Part shown: piece by piece, positions 5,021 through 5,390 of the stretch | How positions within the stretch are numbered: the first letter of the stretch is position 1 | Layout of the letters: each line of letters begins with the position of its first letter | From: Chloroflexota bacterium | GTDB taxonomy: Bacteria; Chloroflexota; Dehalococcoidia; JACQGW01 | DNA length: 5,390 nucleotides | Reading direction: 5' to 3' | NCBI GenBank assembly: GCA_016199325.1 | Contig: JACQGW010000056.1 | Span: 1 to 5,390, forward strand | The notes under the pieces: model-generated | The model's input: only the letters and a program-made list of their open reading frames with translations | Told to the model about the DNA's origin: nothing | Databases searched by the model: none | Made by a program: the position numbers and the translations under genes

Positions 5021-5390
5021 CTGTCACTCAACCGGTCGGCGTCTACGAGCGCGAGGAGCTGCTGACGGGCTGCCAGGCCGTCGCCCAGGCGGTCCGGCTC
5101 GCCGACGTCGACGTCATCGCCGCCTATCCCATCCGTCCCTACACCGAGGTGATGGACGGCATCTCGAAGATCATCGCCGACGGCCAACTGGATGCCGAGT
5201 ACGTCATCGCCGACAGCGAGCACTCCCAGTTCGAGATCGTCAAGCACGCCAGCGCCGTCGGTGCCCGGGCCTTCGCGGGCAGCAGCGGTACGGGCTGGTG
5301 CTACGGCTTCGAGGCGCTGGTCGTCACCGCCACCGACCGGCTGCCGACGCTCTTCCTGGTCGGCAACCGCGCGCTGGACGATCCCGGCGC
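5017..5390 (+). CDS. Oxalate oxidoreductase, alpha subunit (partial, 3' end off window)
   Basis: GTG 5017 has AGGAGGT (5004-5010) six bases upstream and overlaps the preceding stop as GTGA. The visible 124 residues are the pyrimidine-binding domain start of a 2-oxoacid:ferredoxin oxidoreductase alpha subunit. The family's usual YPITP motif is YPIRP here (Tyr37-Pro41, Arg40), and the later segment reads GNRALDDPG (116-124, Arg118, Asp121). In the Moorella thermoacetica oxalate enzyme, as I recall, Arg31 and Arg109 of alpha hold the two carboxylates of oxalate; both fall at a constant offset of nine residues from Arg40 and Arg118. Glu68 in DSEHSQFE is the likely conserved glutamate that activates thiamine diphosphate. 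The enzyme would turn oxalate into two CO2 and two electrons for ferredoxin in the cytoplasm. The rest of alpha and the beta subunit should follow downstream. A pyruvate or 2-oxoglutarate enzyme is less likely because of these arginines. Confidence 0.9.
   Translation, partial: MTVTQPVGVYEREELLTGCQAVAQAVRLADVDVIAAYPIRPYTEVMDGISKIIADGQLDAEYVIADSEHSQFEIVKHASAVGARAFAGSSGTGWCYGFEALVVTATDRLPTLFLVGNRALDDPG

Noticed and set aside
1..5390. CRISPR array or phage/defence genes
   Set aside because: No regularly spaced repeats and no Cas, restriction, toxin-antitoxin or phage proteins are visible.

Overview
This is a GC-rich bacterial window whose intact genes point to anaerobic or ferredoxin-linked oxalate metabolism. 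The GC content, strong Shine-Dalgarno sites and protein flavour would fit a deep-branching lineage such as Chloroflexota or another high-GC environmental bacterium. Nothing here fixes the taxon, and no rRNA or tRNA gene is present.

Layout: (1) Bases 5-213 look like a small non-autonomous mobile element (MITE), with perfect 11-bp ends inside longer imperfect inverted repeats and a TA on each side. (2) Bases 235-505 hold a doubtful 72-codon minus-strand gene followed by a hairpin that may be its terminator. (3) Bases 597-765 (minus) are the remains of an MFS transporter: the first transmembrane segment is joined out of frame to a piece that resembles the seventh. (4) Bases 911-2102 (plus) are a sensor histidine kinase, also broken: a three-helix membrane part runs to about 1217, then the second half of a PAS domain plus a complete HisKA/HATPase core continues in another frame. 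(5) Bases 2099-3589 (minus) are a tight two-gene unit encoding a FadR-type GntR regulator and a TauE/SafE membrane transporter. (6) Bases 3590-3835 are a divergent control region. A near-perfect 20-bp palindrome carries the -10 boxes of two promoters facing away from each other, and the plus-strand leader holds TTGGCG direct repeats. (7) Bases 3836-5390 (plus) start an oxalate oxidoreductase operon: a fused gamma-delta subunit with two [4Fe-4S] motifs, then the first 124 residues of the alpha subunit, cut by the window edge. The beta subunit would be expected just beyond.

Working model: oxalate oxidoreductase splits oxalate to two CO2 and passes two electrons to ferredoxin. The divergent GntR regulator probably controls both its own unit and the oxidoreductase operon through the shared palindrome, in response to oxalate or a related small acid. 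The TauE-type carrier may move that acid or a related anion. The left 2.1 kb looks like a decaying margin: one mobile element and two genes that each lost an internal stretch. The intact divergent regulator/transporter and oxidoreductase module begins immediately after the broken kinase.
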